DNA from: Gemmataceae bacterium
GTDB lineage: Bacteria > Planctomycetota > Planctomycetia > Gemmatales > Gemmataceae
Assembly: GCA_025055795.1 (NCBI GenBank)
Contig: JANWVV010000042.1
Coordinates: 1-41,931, forward strand
DNA length: 41,931 nt
Direction: 5' to 3'
Positions 29,358 through 38,624 of the stretch are shown piece by piece; within the stretch, counting starts at the first letter, position 1; every line of letters begins with the position of its first letter. The notes beneath the pieces were generated by a model. It searched no databases. It saw nothing but the letters and a program-made list of their open reading frames with translations, and was not told where the DNA came from. The position numbers and the translations under genes are program-made.

Positions 29358-29825
29358 TCAGGCCGAGGTCTGGGCCGCCTCAGCTGCTAGGGTGCCTGAC
29401 GGATGAGTCGAGGCTTGGGTGCTGCTTGTCGTCTCGTGGCGGCTCTGCTGCTTCTCAAGATAGTTACGGATGGCGGCCTTGATGGCGTCCTCCGCCAGTA
29501 CCGAGCAGTGCACCTTGACGGGCGGCAAAGCCAGCTCTTCCACAATCTGGGTATTGCGAATGGCCATAGCCTCGTCAAGGGTTTTGCCCTTGAGCCATTC
29601 GGTGGCCAGACTGCTGGAAGCAATGGCCGAGCCGCAACCAAAGGTCTTAAAGCGGGCGTCTTCGATGATGCCGGTCTGCGGGTTGACCTTGATTTGCAAT
29701 TTCATGACGTCGCCGCATTCCGGGGCCCCCACCAGGCCGGTGCCCACGGTGGGGTCCGACGCATCGAAGCTGCCCACATTACGTGGATTGTTGTAATGAT
29801 CCAGGATCTTGCTGCTGTACGGCAT
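29358..29825 (-). CDS. iscU: Fe-S cluster scaffold protein IscU
   Basis: The scaffold on which Fe-S clusters are built from sulfur supplied by IscS. All ligands are present: Cys37 and Asp39 in APECGDVMK, Cys64 in TFGCGSAIASSS, His106 and Cys107 in VKVHCSVLAEDAI. Note that the chaperone-binding LPPVK appears intact (residues 100-104). The 155-residue product has an Ala/Thr/Ser/Gln-rich tail of about 30 residues beyond the normal fold. Starts 59 bases after iscS. Confidence 0.97.
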   Translation of the reverse strand: MPYSSKILDHYNNPRNVGSFDASDPTVGTGLVGAPECGDVMKLQIKVNPQTGIIEDARFKTFGCGSAIASSSLATEWLKGKTLDEAMAIRNTQIVEELALPPVKVHCSVLAEDAIKAAIRNYLEKQQSRHETTSSTQASTHPSGTLAAEAAQTSA

Positions 29826-29884
29826 AACGTCCTCCCTGGCAGACGCTCACAGTTCACTTTTGCCTGATGCAATCACACCATGGG

Positions 29885-31105
29885 TCAATGGGCCGCCCAC
29901 TCGATCTTCTTCAGATCGATGCCCTGCTGGACCATCTCATACAAGGGCGACATTTCCCGTAGGCGGTTGACTTCGCGGATGACCAGTTGAACGACGTAAT
30001 CGACTTCCTCCTCGGTGTTGAAGCGGCCCAGGCCGAAGCGGATGCTGGAATGGGCCAGTTCGTCCCCCACACCCAAGGCCCGTAGGACGTAACTGGGCTC
30101 CAGGCTGGCACTGGTACAGGCCGATCCTGAGGACACCGCCACGTCCTTGATGCCCATCATCAGCCCTTCCCCCTCAACGTAGGCGAAACTGATGTTGAGG
30201 TTGTTGGGCAGGCGTTCGGTGGGGTGGCCGTTGAGATAAGTATCGGGAATGTTGTCCATAATGCCCCGACGGAGCCGTTCGCGCAGCTGCCGCAGCCGCT
30301 CGCTTTCCTCCGGCATCAGTTCGCGACACAGATCACAGGCCTTGCCAAAGCCGACGATCAGCGGCACGGCCAGCGTTCCCGAACGCATGCCCCGTTCATG
30401 GCCTCCGCCATCGATGATCGGTTCCAGACGCACCCGCGGATTCTTCTTGCGGACGTACAAAGCACCGATCCCTTTGGGCCCGTACATCTTGTGGGCTGTC
30501 ATGCTCAACAGGTCAATGCCCATCTCTTCGACGTCGATAGGGATTTTGCCTACTGCCTGAACGGCGTCCGTGTGGAATAGTACGCCCTTTTCCTTGCAAA
30601 TGGCCCCGATTTCCCGGATGGGCTGCAGCGTCCCGATCTCGTTGTTGGCGGCCATGATGGTGACCAGGATGGTCTGGTCGGTGATCGCTTCGCGGACCTG
30701 CTCCGGGTGCACCCGACCGTACTGATCCACCGGCAGCCAGGTGATCCGATACCCTTCACGCTCCAGACGCTTGCAGGTATCGATCACGGCCTTGTGCTCG
30801 GTGACTTGCGTGATGATATGGTTCCCCTTCTTTCTGTACATTGCGGCCACGCCTTTGATGGCCAGGTTGTCGCTTTCGGTGGCCCCGCTGGTGAAGATGA
30901 TTTCTTTGGCCGTGGCTCCGATCAATGCGGCGATCCGTTCCCGGGCGTCCTCCACAGCCGCTTCCGCCTCCCAACCGAAGACGTGGCTGCGGCTGGCCGC
31001 GTTGCCATACTTCTCGGTGAAGTAGGGCAGCATGGCTTCGACCACCCGTGGATCCACCCGCGTGGTCGAATTATTGTCCATGTAAATCGGTGTCTTGACC
31101 GCCAT
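29885..31105 (-). CDS. iscS: Cysteine desulfurase IscS
   Basis: A PLP enzyme that takes sulfur from cysteine and hands it to IscU. Motifs are the start [23 protein letters not shown], His-Lys206 (PLP lysine) in [10 protein letters not shown], and the persulfide Cys330 in [21 protein letters not shown]. The 406-residue length and the short, flexible Cys loop place it in the IscS (group I) type. The ATG at 31105 has AAGGAG nine bases upstream; the frame back to 31150 is a leader. Lies 91 bases after iscR. Confidence 0.97.
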   Translation of the reverse strand: MAVKTPIYMDNNSTTRVDPRVVEAMLPYFTEKYGNAASRSHVFGWEAEAAVEDARERIAALIGATAKEIIFTSGATESDNLAIKGVAAMYRKKGNHIITQVTEHKAVIDTCKRLEREGYRITWLPVDQYGRVHPEQVREAITDQTILVTIMAANNEIGTLQPIREIGAICKEKGVLFHTDAVQAVGKIPIDVEEMGIDLLSMTAHKMYGPKGIGALYVRKKNPRVRLEPIIDGGGHERGMRSGTLAVPLIVGFGKACDLCRELMPEESERLRQLRERLRRGIMDNIPDTYLNGHPTERLPNNLNISFAYVEGEGLMMGIKDVAVSSGSACTSASLEPSYVLRALGVGDELAHSSIRFGLGRFNTEEEVDYVVQLVIREVNRLREMSPLYEMVQQGIDLKKIEWAAH

Positions 31106-31196
31106 GGTTGCCTGCTCCTTCGGATAGTTACAATCGCGGGCTGCTCGCATGTCCAGACGACAGATCCGATCATTTCCCCGCCTTGCCGTCCACAGC

Positions 31197-31679
31197 TCAG
31201 GCCAACGCCTCCGTGGTCGCGGCCGGCCTGGCCAGCACGGGCAAACGCCGGGTCGGCACCACCGTCACCGTACAGCCATGTCCATCGAACAGATCCGCCA
31301 AGGTGACTCCTCGCAGCACATCCAATAACCGCTGCTGCACTTCCGCCAGAGGTCCCTGCAACGTGCAGCAGTGAGTGAATTCGCAAATCTCCGGGTGAGA
31401 GGTCGGCCCACTGCACAGCGTCAGCCGCCAGCCGTCCTCCAACGCCTCGATCACCTCAGCCAGGGTGATTTCTCGTGCCGATCGCGCCAGGGCGTAGCCA
31501 CCCTTCACGCCCCGTTGGCTGACCACAAAGCCATGGTGCCCCAATTCCTTCAAAATGTTGGCCGTGAAGGACCGGCTCAAACCAAACCGCTCGGCAATTC
31601 CCCGGGCCGTGCCCGTCTGCCGGTACAGATACGACAGGATGAGGAGCGCGTAATCAACCTTGCGACTGAACAGCGTCAT
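31197..31679 (-). CDS. iscR: Rrf2-family regulator, IscR-like
   Basis: A winged-helix regulator that probably senses Fe-S status and controls its own operon. The 160-residue product starts with [18 protein letters not shown], then the HTH ([25 protein letters not shown]) and the wing ([12 protein letters not shown]). The Cys region is LCSG, then [15 protein letters not shown]; the spacing differs from E. coli IscR (C-x5-C-x5-C), so the ligand set may differ. The ATG at 31679 has GGGGAG just upstream, better than the GTG two codons earlier. First gene of iscR-iscS-iscU-iscA-hscB. Confidence 0.9.
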   Translation of the reverse strand: MTLFSRKVDYALLILSYLYRQTGTARGIAERFGLSRSFTANILKELGHHGFVVSQRGVKGGYALARSAREITLAEVIEALEDGWRLTLCSGPTSHPEICEFTHCCTLQGPLAEVQQRLLDVLRGVTLADLFDGHGCTVTVVPTRRLPVLARPAATTEALA

Positions 31680-32168
31680 GGGCACTCCCCCCTGTCGTCA
31701 CCCTGGGCCGGCTCCGCCCCATGAAATACCGGTATTCCACAAATCGTACCAGTTCAATGCCATTTATAGGCAACTAATTTGTATCTGGCAAGTGCGATTT
31801 TTCGCAACCTTGTTTTTCCGAAGAAAAATCCCCACCTCCGGTAAAACAGAATGCTCTTTTTCGACCGTACTGCTGGTAGTTTATCGAGGCGGTCGCGCAA
31901 ATGAGCGTAGAGATGCGGACAGCTACGCCCATTTGTTCCCGAGTGTTGTTGAAAGGATCGCCGGACCGCTGTTGAAGGGAACGGTGGCCGCGGCACGATA
32001 AATGCAGAAACTTGCGTGAAATCGTAGCATAGTGCCTATGCTGCAACAGATGGTGCTGTTTTTGGTACCGGGCACACTCTTGCGCAAGGGTGATGTGCTA
32101 CAAGCAGTGCGGTCGGGACTTGGCCCCCGGACTACAAAGCAACCTCGATGTTGTCACCAAAGGGAGGT
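31680..32168. other. Promoter gap upstream of iscR
   Basis: 490 bases, A+T-richer from about 31740 to 31870. It holds the isc promoter, with a palindrome listed separately, and the 3' flank of the haem lipoprotein gene. No gene is supported. Confidence 0.4.
31725..31736. promoter_or_regulatory. Perfect 12-base palindrome before iscR, candidate operator
   Basis: AATACCGGTATT is self-complementary and lies 46 bases before the iscR start. Rrf2 proteins bind dyad sites and often repress their own promoter, so this is a reasonable autoregulatory operator. It is shorter than the known E. coli IscR sites, and no second copy was noticed. Confidence 0.45.
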
Positions 32169-32789
32169 TCACGAGCCTGTTGGCGGCACCTCGATCCAAA
32201 ACCAGCCCCGCAAGTCATTTTCGGCATATCCGGTCGCTCGATCTTCCGGATAGAAGCGGGCCAGACGCTCGCGGACCGCTGCAGGGATCTGCTCAGGTGG
32301 TCCATGACAGGTTAGACACTGCTGTTTGAGCCGGATTGGTAACAACACGCCCAGGTGGCCATCGGGCAGCGGATAGTAGACGGGATGTTCGGGACGGCTG
32401 ACCAGGACAGTTTCAGCCCAGGAAGGAGGTTTGTTGTTCGGATTACGCAGCCGATCCGACGTTCGGCCGATGCGAACCCCCAGTTCCTGCGCTTTGGCTT
32501 GGGCAATCCGGGGAGCCTCCGCCTGGCAGACCTCCACGGCCGCTGCCGGTCCCTGCGCGGTCATAACCTCGCTCAGCCGACTCATCAGGGCGTTGAATAA
32601 CGCCTCGCGAGCCGCTACCGCTTTGTCCCGCTGCTGTTTCTGTTGCTCCGAGAGCTCCGCTTCCGTTAGCGGTTGGACCGCTCTATCCCTTTGACCGCTC
32701 TCTACGGGCTGCGGCCGCCCATTGCATCCCCCGCTGCCCAGCACCAGTCCACTCACAGCGACGGCCGTTGCGATGTATCGGGCCCCCAT
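32169..32789 (-). CDS. DUF3365-type single-haem c-type lipoprotein
   Basis: A predicted lipid-anchored haem protein of 206 residues. The signal peptide ends in a lipobox (SGGC, Cys22). A Gln/Glu/Ala-rich helix follows, then the DUF3365 (Tll0287-like) domain: VEVCQAEAPRIAQAKAQELGVRIGRTSDRLRNPNNKPPSW, read as overlapping shorter motifs. One haem site is present, Cys158-x-x-Cys161-His162 in CLTCHG. Such domains are seen in redox sensors and small cytochromes. The ATG at 32789 follows GAGGGAGG; the longer frame upstream is not supported. It is separated by a terminator from the PDZ gene. Confidence 0.85.
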   Translation of the reverse strand: MGARYIATAVAVSGLVLGSGGCNGRPQPVESGQRDRAVQPLTEAELSEQQKQQRDKAVAAREALFNALMSRLSEVMTAQGPAAAVEVCQAEAPRIAQAKAQELGVRIGRTSDRLRNPNNKPPSWAETVLVSRPEHPVYYPLPDGHLGVLLPIRLKQQCLTCHGPPEQIPAAVRERLARFYPEDRATGYAENDLRGWFWIEVPPTGS

Positions 32790-32961
32790 CACGTCCCCAC
32801 CCTCCCTCGTTGTAGGCACCTCTGCATCTGCCATCAGGCACAAAGATGCCCAGAATGGACCGCTGGTTACACTGTTGGGACGCCCACGCCCACTAGCCAA
32901 GCAGCTCTGTACTGCAAGCGGACCTAACCCCGACACTCCGGCATCGACCGGGAACCGCAAA

Positions 32962-32986
32962 AAGCCGCGGAGCAGCTCCGCGGCTT
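32962..32986 (-). terminator. Rho-independent terminator after the PDZ gene
   Basis: AAGCCGCGGAG (32962-32972) and CTCCGCGGCTT (32976-32986) make a perfect 11-base stem with a three-base loop. Read on the minus strand the stem is followed by a T-run (TTTTTG). It lies about 95 bases after the stop of the PDZ gene, between it and the haem lipoprotein gene. Confidence 0.85.
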
Positions 32987-33078
32987 CGTTTGGTCCAATC
33001 GACTTGTCGTTTGCCGCTTCCTCGCGGCTCAGCCGGTCCGGTCCGCCAGCTTCAGGTCCATCGCCCGGACTGCCGGCC

Positions 33079-34485
33079 TTAATCCTTCTGCTTCTCACGG
33101 GGATCACGCAGGAACATGTATTGTTGGATCAGCTCCTTGACGGGAGCCCGATATTTTTCGGGAACCTTGTCGACCTGGTCGGTTTCGATCTTCTGGTCGC
33201 CGTCCTGAATAACGATCTTTTCGATCGGATTGAGATCGTCCTGCACTCCCGTGATGGTGTAGCGGATACCGTCATCGACAGCGTTGATGGTGAAGCGGCC
33301 GTTGACGGCGGTGACGGAGACCATGCGGTTTTTACCGGCGGCCGGACCCAGCCCGGGCATGGGGAAGTCGAAGTCGAAGGGGACACGCGGGACGCCCAGG
33401 TCTGGAACGGCAAAAGGACGGGGCCGAGGTCGGGCTTCTCGCTTGACCTCCGGGAGCGTGATGTCCTTCAGTTCCACACGCTTGCCCTTGCGTAGAACCA
33501 CCGCGGTCACCTTTTCCCCGGCCTTGACTTGCTGAACCAGCCGAGCGAAGGCTTCAGGGTCGTCCGGCACCGGCTTACCGGCGAATTCCATGACGATGTC
33601 GTGGGCTTTGAAGCCGGCTTTTTCCGCGGGTGTATCCGGCAGCACGTCTGCAATCAGGACGCCGCGGCCCGGTTCCAGACCCAACTGATCCGCCAAGGCC
33701 TCGGGCACCCGCTCCATCCGCACGCCCAGGCGGGGCCGCTCCCCGAACCGGTCGGGAATCGCCGGCAGCGGCACGGGTGCGAAGGGAGGAAACTCCTGCA
33801 GGCCACCGATTGCTTGTAACATCAGTCGGGTCGCTTCCTCCAGCTTCTGCAGGGCTTCCTGATCGTTGGGGTTGTCCAACAGCCGGCGGAAGGCTTCGTC
33901 CCGTAACTTTTGGGCCCTGTCGAACAACTCCCGATCGATCCCCGGAATGTCCCCTGGCAGGCGGGGCAGGATCAGGCCCGGCGGCACAATCGCATGGTCA
34001 TCTCCCCCAGGCCGTGGTCGGACGGGGGGACGGATCGGACGGTCACCCCCCGGCGGATCGACCGGACGAACCGGCGGCCGCTCCGCCCGCAGCGTACGAC
34101 CAATCAACCGCCTTTCAACCGCCTCCAGTTCCTTGCGAATGGCGTCGACGTTTTCGCCCTTGCGGGCAGCTGCTTCGACCGCCTCCCGTAACGCCAGCAA
34201 CTCCTTCGGTGGCTGATCGAGCTTTTCTGCTTTGCGGTCGGGGGGCCCTTTCAACTGCTGCCGCAAGGCTTTTTCCAAATTGTCCAGGGCCTCCCGGATC
34301 TCCGCCACGTTGACGCCTTGCTTGTCGGCCATCTCGATGGCATCACGCAGATCGTTAAGTACGACCAAATTCGGTTCATCCGACGTCGAACGGGCCACGC
34401 CCATGCCCGTCAGCAGGGCTGTGCCGCTTACTACCACCGCGGCGGCTAACCACCGCCACAACCACTGCCTGACCGTCCTTTCCAT
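33079..34485 (-). CDS. Exported PDZ-domain protein with Arg/Pro-rich spacer
   Basis: A 468-residue envelope protein. Layout: N-terminal signal anchor (about residues 8-32), two helical segments rich in Leu/Glu (about 40-125, each with a DAIR or EIREALDNLEKAL pattern), a Pro/Arg/Gly/Asp-rich spacer (about 130-170), a helical stretch, then one PDZ domain (about 250-345: RPRLGVRMERVP, GRGVLIADVLPDTPAEKAGFKAHD, KVTAVVLRKGKR). The C-terminal part is beta-rich and unlike known domains. It has no protease domain, so it is not a DegP-like enzyme; a scaffold role is likely. The start has AGGAGG at good spacing. Confidence 0.85.
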   Translation of the reverse strand: MERTVRQWLWRWLAAAVVVSGTALLTGMGVARSTSDEPNLVVLNDLRDAIEMADKQGVNVAEIREALDNLEKALRQQLKGPPDRKAEKLDQPPKELLALREAVEAAARKGENVDAIRKELEAVERRLIGRTLRAERPPVRPVDPPGGDRPIRPPVRPRPGGDDHAIVPPGLILPRLPGDIPGIDRELFDRAQKLRDEAFRRLLDNPNDQEALQKLEEATRLMLQAIGGLQEFPPFAPVPLPAIPDRFGERPRLGVRMERVPEALADQLGLEPGRGVLIADVLPDTPAEKAGFKAHDIVMEFAGKPVPDDPEAFARLVQQVKAGEKVTAVVLRKGKRVELKDITLPEVKREARPRPRPFAVPDLGVPRVPFDFDFPMPGLGPAAGKNRMVSVTAVNGRFTINAVDDGIRYTITGVQDDLNPIEKIVIQDGDQKIETDQVDKVPEKYRAPVKELIQQYMFLRDPREKQKD

Positions 34486-35574
34486 CGCTTTTGCCTCCTC
34501 TTATGCCCCTTGTTGTCTCACCTTACCCCTCAACAGACAGACGGGATTTCCTTCAATTTCCTTGCACCCTCCTTTATCTCGCCCTGTCCGCTCGCGAGCT
34601 ATTTGCCGCTGTTATCCAACTTGCCATCTGTAGAGAACTATGCGAACGCCACTATATCCATCACTATTAGATAAGACGATCACCATACCTGATTCGTTTG
34701 TCACATGTCCGCAACTGTGGCACAGTACAAACCACATGGCCCGTCCAGGATCAAGAGAGTTTTTGACCACTGGATGGACTCGTTTCTTTAGGCCCAGACA
34801 AACGCCCTCAAGAACCATTCAGGAACATCAGACCGCTTTGGGAACAGCCATTATGTCCTTGGCAAGGTGTCCAACTGCAACCTGTAATTCATCTGGGCGA
34901 CGGAGCCAGGAAGCTCCCTGGGAGCCAGCTCGAATTCCCCCTAACGTTGCCTGGCGTGATCCGGAAAGCAGCGTTGCTGCCAAATCACGCTTGATTTTAC
35001 CGCCCAACGCGGCAGATTGCATCGATATACCCTCCCGCGAGGCTGCTTCATCTTCATGTTGAGCCTGGTGCCTGGTCCGCCAAGGTCACTTTCTACCCAA
35101 GCCGACTTCTTCTCGTCTTACGACCTTTGAGGATATTCTCCTTGCGGGCAGCGAGAGATTTTGCTACAGAGCCCCGCGAATCATACGAATTGTGTTAGAT
35201 GACCCAAACGGGCAAAGTAAGCTCGTTTCCTCTTGTTGGCCCCCTGGGGGATGAGGGGGGCTGTGCCCAGAGCTTGACTTAGGGACGGAATGATCCGACG
35301 GAAGCGGAAACGCAGAGGTGTAATCGCCGTCGGTCGCCGGGGGAGCTAGAGCACCGCGGACACCGACTGGTTAGGGCTCAATCGTTTGCGAGGGCCCCGC
35401 CGGTCCAACGGAACAAACCGGCAGCCGCGTTAGTCGGTATCGGGCCGTTTACCGCCGAACGGACCAGACGGATCGGCAGGTCAGAGATAAGCTGGGACCG
35501 GCTTGCTTGTGACACGAGCGACATGGAAGCTATAATTTCCTGCGGAAAGATTTGAGGTCATAGCGGGAGCAAGC
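34486..35574. other. 1.1 kb gap with no supported gene
   Basis: Short frames exist on both strands (for example 34640-35062 plus and 34612-34818 minus, the latter with a Cys-x-x-Cys-Gly pattern), but none has a ribosome site or a recognisable family. The right part has G- and C-runs (35230-35270) and a good promoter for the next gene. Small or decayed genes cannot be excluded. Confidence 0.4.
35507..35536 (+). promoter_or_regulatory. Candidate promoter with consensus -10
   Basis: TATAAT at 35531-35536 is the perfect -10 hexamer; TTGTGA at 35507-35512 is a weaker -35 with an 18-base spacer. It gives a leader of about 30 bases before the GTG at 35575. Confidence 0.55.
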
Positions 35575-37473
35575 GTGTCAGACGTCCCACGGGTATTGAT
35601 GATTGGTCCGCCGCCCGGTTGGGAAGGTAATGTCTGGGGCCATGCGGCGGTGGAGCAGGTACCGGCGGAAGCCGGGGCCGTAGCCCAGCGCTTGCACGAA
35701 GGGAAGTTCGACGCTGTCATCGCCCGGCCGGAAATCCTGACACCGCTACTGGAACGCTTCCAACGCGATGAACTGATCCTGCAGAATATCGACAAAGGGT
35801 TAGCGGTACTGGATCCCCAGGGCCGGGTGGTGTGGGCCAATCCGACTCTACGACTATATACCCATGGTGATCCGGTGGGCCGGCCGCTGCTGGAAGCGTT
35901 GCAAGCCCAAGTAGAGGCCGTGGGCCGACTACCAGAGTTGGCCCCGACGGCCGAAACGCAATGGCAGGCCCCCACAAGCTCCCGGCTGGAGGAACCGCTG
36001 GCACCGGCCCGGGCGGGACGCCCGGTCCACCTCCGCCTGTTCTGTCTGACTTGCGGCGAACAACCCTACGTCGAGGCCGACATCCGCCCCGTCCTGGGAC
36101 CTGATGGCCAGGTTACCCAACTGATCGCTTTGCTCCGCAATGTCACCTCCGAAGTGATCCAGCAACAAAAACTGGATGCCCTCCATCAAGCAGGACGGGA
36201 ACTGGCGGGCTTAACCCCCGAGCAACTGGCGGAAATGGACGTCCGTTCCCGCATTGAACTGCTCAAACAGAATCTGCGGCAATGCATTCATAACTTGCTC
36301 CATTACGATACCATCGAAGTCCGCTTGCTGGACCGCAAAACCGGGGAGCTGATCCCACTGTTGCAAGACGGGATGCTGCCGGAAGCGGCTAATCGCAAGT
36401 TGTATGCCCGGCCGACGGATAACGGTGTCACGGGATACGTGGCCTATACGGGCCGCAGCTATTTGTGTCCGGACACGACCAAAGATCCGTTGTATTTGCA
36501 GGGGGCGCCGGGCGCCCGCAGCTCGATGACGGTACCCCTCAAGTTCCATGATGAGGTCATCGGAACGCTCAACGTAGAAAGCCCGCGGGTCAACGGCTTT
36601 GGCCCGGAAGACCTGCAGTTTACCGAACTGTTCAGCAAGGAGATCGCCGCCGCTCTGCACACCTTGGACCTGCTGAGTGCCCAGCAGATCTGCACCGCTT
36701 CGCAATCGCTGGAAGCGGTCAATAAAGAGATCGCCCTGCCGCTGGACGAGGTGGTAGCGGGAGCCAGCGTGTTACTGGAGCAACTGCAGCCGATGCCGCC
36801 GGAAGCTGCGGAACGGTTACGCAAGATGCGGGCCGCCGCGCGGGCTGTCAAGGAGGGAGTGGCTCAAGTAGGACGGAATTTGCTGCTGGGACCGCTGGCT
36901 TCCAGCAACGACACCCCTTTGCGTGGCCGCCGGTTCCTGGTTATCGATTCCGACGAGCAGATGCGTCGCCAGGCACACCTGGTCCTGAGTCGACTGGGGG
37001 CCACAGTGGAAACGGCGGCCACTGCGGCCGATGGCCTGGCCATGGCGGCCAGCACCGATTATGACGCTATCCTGCAGGAGGTCAAACCGCCCGACATGGG
37101 AGGCTACGACTGCTACCGTCGCTTGCGGTCGGCCTGTCCCTCGGCCCTGGTCGCCATGACCACCGGTTTCGGCTACGACACGGCCCATTCCATCCTCAAG
37201 GCCCGGGCCGACGGCATGAAATATGTCCTGTACAAACCCTTCCGTATTGACCAGCTCCTGCAATTATTGCCCGATTTACCTGCCCGTACGCTTGCGGCTG
37301 AATCACCAACTCCCCCGAGCTTGCCGGCACCGTCTCTCGGTAGTGGCTCTTCGCCGCCCGGAATTGCTCCGGCCAGTGCTCCGTCGGGGTCCCCGGCGAC
37401 CGACAATCACCCGGTGCCCAGCCCAACGGATAGGAGCTCCACCCCCGCTGTGACTCCCTCCCCGTCCAACTGA
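35575..37473 (+). CDS. PAS-GAF protein with degenerate receiver (pseudoreceiver)
   Basis: A 632-residue cytoplasmic sensor-like protein. Domains in order: a poor receiver-like N-terminus (about 1-65), PAS (about 70-190), GAF (about 220-365), a HisKA-like dimer segment (about 370-430) lacking the phospho-histidine (Lys stands where His is expected in VNKEIALPL), and a C-terminal receiver (about 452-570). In that receiver the phospho-acceptor Asp is replaced by Glu502 (LQEVKPPDMGG), while Thr529 and Lys554 remain. There is no ATPase domain. A Pro/Ser-rich tail of about 60 residues ends it. It therefore cannot run normal phosphotransfer. The start GTG has GGGAG upstream. The ATP-grasp gene follows 217 bases later on the same strand. 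Confidence 0.85.
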   Translation: MSDVPRVLMIGPPPGWEGNVWGHAAVEQVPAEAGAVAQRLHEGKFDAVIARPEILTPLLERFQRDELILQNIDKGLAVLDPQGRVVWANPTLRLYTHGDPVGRPLLEALQAQVEAVGRLPELAPTAETQWQAPTSSRLEEPLAPARAGRPVHLRLFCLTCGEQPYVEADIRPVLGPDGQVTQLIALLRNVTSEVIQQQKLDALHQAGRELAGLTPEQLAEMDVRSRIELLKQNLRQCIHNLLHYDTIEVRLLDRKTGELIPLLQDGMLPEAANRKLYARPTDNGVTGYVAYTGRSYLCPDTTKDPLYLQGAPGARSSMTVPLKFHDEVIGTLNVESPRVNGFGPEDLQFTELFSKEIAAALHTLDLLSAQQICTASQSLEAVNKEIALPLDEVVAGASVLLEQLQPMPPEAAERLRKMRAAARAVKEGVAQVGRNLLLGPLASSNDTPLRGRRFLVIDSDEQMRRQAHLVLSRLGATVETAATAADGLAMAASTDYDAILQEVKPPDMGGYDCYRRLRSACPSALVAMTTGFGYDTAHSILKARADGMKYVLYKPFRIDQLLQLLPDLPARTLAAESPTPPSLPAPSLGSGSSPPGIAPASAPSGSPATDNHPVPSPTDRSSTPAVTPSPSN

Positions 37474-37690
37474 TCCGATCCCGCTGGTCGGCCTTGCTGT
37501 CGATTCCCCAACGTGGCCAGCCGTTTTTGAGATCCGTGCGGTGGGCTGGGAACACCGGGCGATCGCCGGGATGCAACGTTGGATTCGTTCGCTAACGCCC
37601 ACGGCTGATCGCAACCCTTTTGTCGGCTTTAGCTGTATAAGACCAGGGTGGGCCTGTCCTGGTTTAAACCCGCACGCGAGAGGTTGGCCC

Positions 37691-38599
37691 ATGGCCATTC
37701 TCATTCTGGGCAGTCACGACGATGTTCACGCCTGTCACGTTTATCACTATCTGCGGGAGCGGTACGGGGCCGACGTCGAACTGGTGGACAGCCGCTGGTT
37801 TCCGACGCAGATGCAGTTGCATTTCGAGCCGGAAGGCCCGGCGGGGTTTATCCGCCTGCCTTCAGGTCGGTTGCTAGCCTGGCCGGACATCCAGGCCGTT
37901 TACTGGCGTTGTAGTTACGGGGCGGCCGTGGCCCCGCTGCCCGATCCCCAACAGCGGTTCATCGCCGAGTATGATGCCTCCGGCCTGCTGGACACCTTCC
38001 TGAAGGACCTGCCCGCCCGTTGGGTCAATGGTTGGCAGGCCCAGCAGTTGCACCGGACCAAGCCGGTTCAGTTGGCGCGGGTAGCCCGTTTAGGGGCCAT
38101 CATTCCCGCCACAATTGTCAGCAACGATCCCGAGCAAATCCGACAGTTCGCCACCCGTCATCCCCACTGCATTTTCAAGCCGGTTCAAGGCGGCGCCCAT
38201 GCGCAACGCCTCGAGCCACGCCACCTGACCGAGGACCACCTGGAATTGCTCCGTGTGGCCCCTGTCACCGTGCAGGAAGAGATCCCCGGCACCAACGTCC
38301 GCGTCTTCGTGGCCGGCGAGCAGGTGCTGGCCTGCGAAATCCAGACGCCTCACCTGGACTACCGCGACGACCCGCACGCCCAGTTGCTGGTTCACTCCTT
38401 GCCGCCCGAGATTGCTGCACTGTGCCGGCGGATCGCCGAGACCCTCGAACTGCTCTGGACCGGCATCGACTTCCGCCTGACCCCTGACGGACGCTACGTT
38501 TTCCTCGAAGCCAATCCCAGCCCGATGTTTTTAGGATTTGAACAGGCCACCGGTCTACCACTGACCGCAGCCCTGGCTGATCTACTGTTGCACAAATGA
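37691..38599 (+). CDS. RimK/MvdD-type ATP-grasp ligase, probable graspetide macrocyclase
   Basis: A 302-residue ATP-grasp enzyme, predicted to use ATP to activate Glu carboxylates of a precursor peptide and form ester links to Thr/Ser side chains. ATP-grasp features include Lys124 and Lys163 (IFKPVQGGAHAQR), the adenine-binding VQEEIPGTNVRVFVAG, and the metal-binding Asp260, Glu273 and Asn275 (GIDFRLTPDGRYVFLEANPS). The N-terminal part (SRWFPTQMQLHF, VYWRC) and WVNGWQAQQLHRTKP match the MvdC/MvdD/PsnB type of peptide ligase rather than RimK itself. The ATG at 37691 has GAGAGG seven bases upstream; a frame back to 37541 is unsupported. The only repeat-bearing precursor nearby lies convergently, 262 bases past its stop. 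Confidence 0.85.
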   Translation: MAILILGSHDDVHACHVYHYLRERYGADVELVDSRWFPTQMQLHFEPEGPAGFIRLPSGRLLAWPDIQAVYWRCSYGAAVAPLPDPQQRFIAEYDASGLLDTFLKDLPARWVNGWQAQQLHRTKPVQLARVARLGAIIPATIVSNDPEQIRQFATRHPHCIFKPVQGGAHAQRLEPRHLTEDHLELLRVAPVTVQEEIPGTNVRVFVAGEQVLACEIQTPHLDYRDDPHAQLLVHSLPPEIAALCRRIAETLELLWTGIDFRLTPDGRYVFLEANPSPMFLGFEQATGLPLTAALADLLLHK

Positions 38600-38603
38600 T
38601 CCC

Positions 38604-38624
38604 CACACGCCGGAGTGGCGTGTG
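38604..38624. terminator. Hairpin just after the ATP-grasp gene
   Basis: CACACGCC (38604-38611), a five-base loop, and GGCGTGTG (38617-38624) form a perfect eight-base stem five bases after the stop codon. No T-run follows, so it may be a terminator or an mRNA 3'-end stabiliser between convergent genes. Confidence 0.5.

Noticed and set aside
34640..35062. Plus-strand frame of 140 codons in the gap before the PAS-GAF gene
   Set aside because: Low-information, Ser/Pro/Arg-rich, no ribosome site and no known family; left as part of an unexplained gap.
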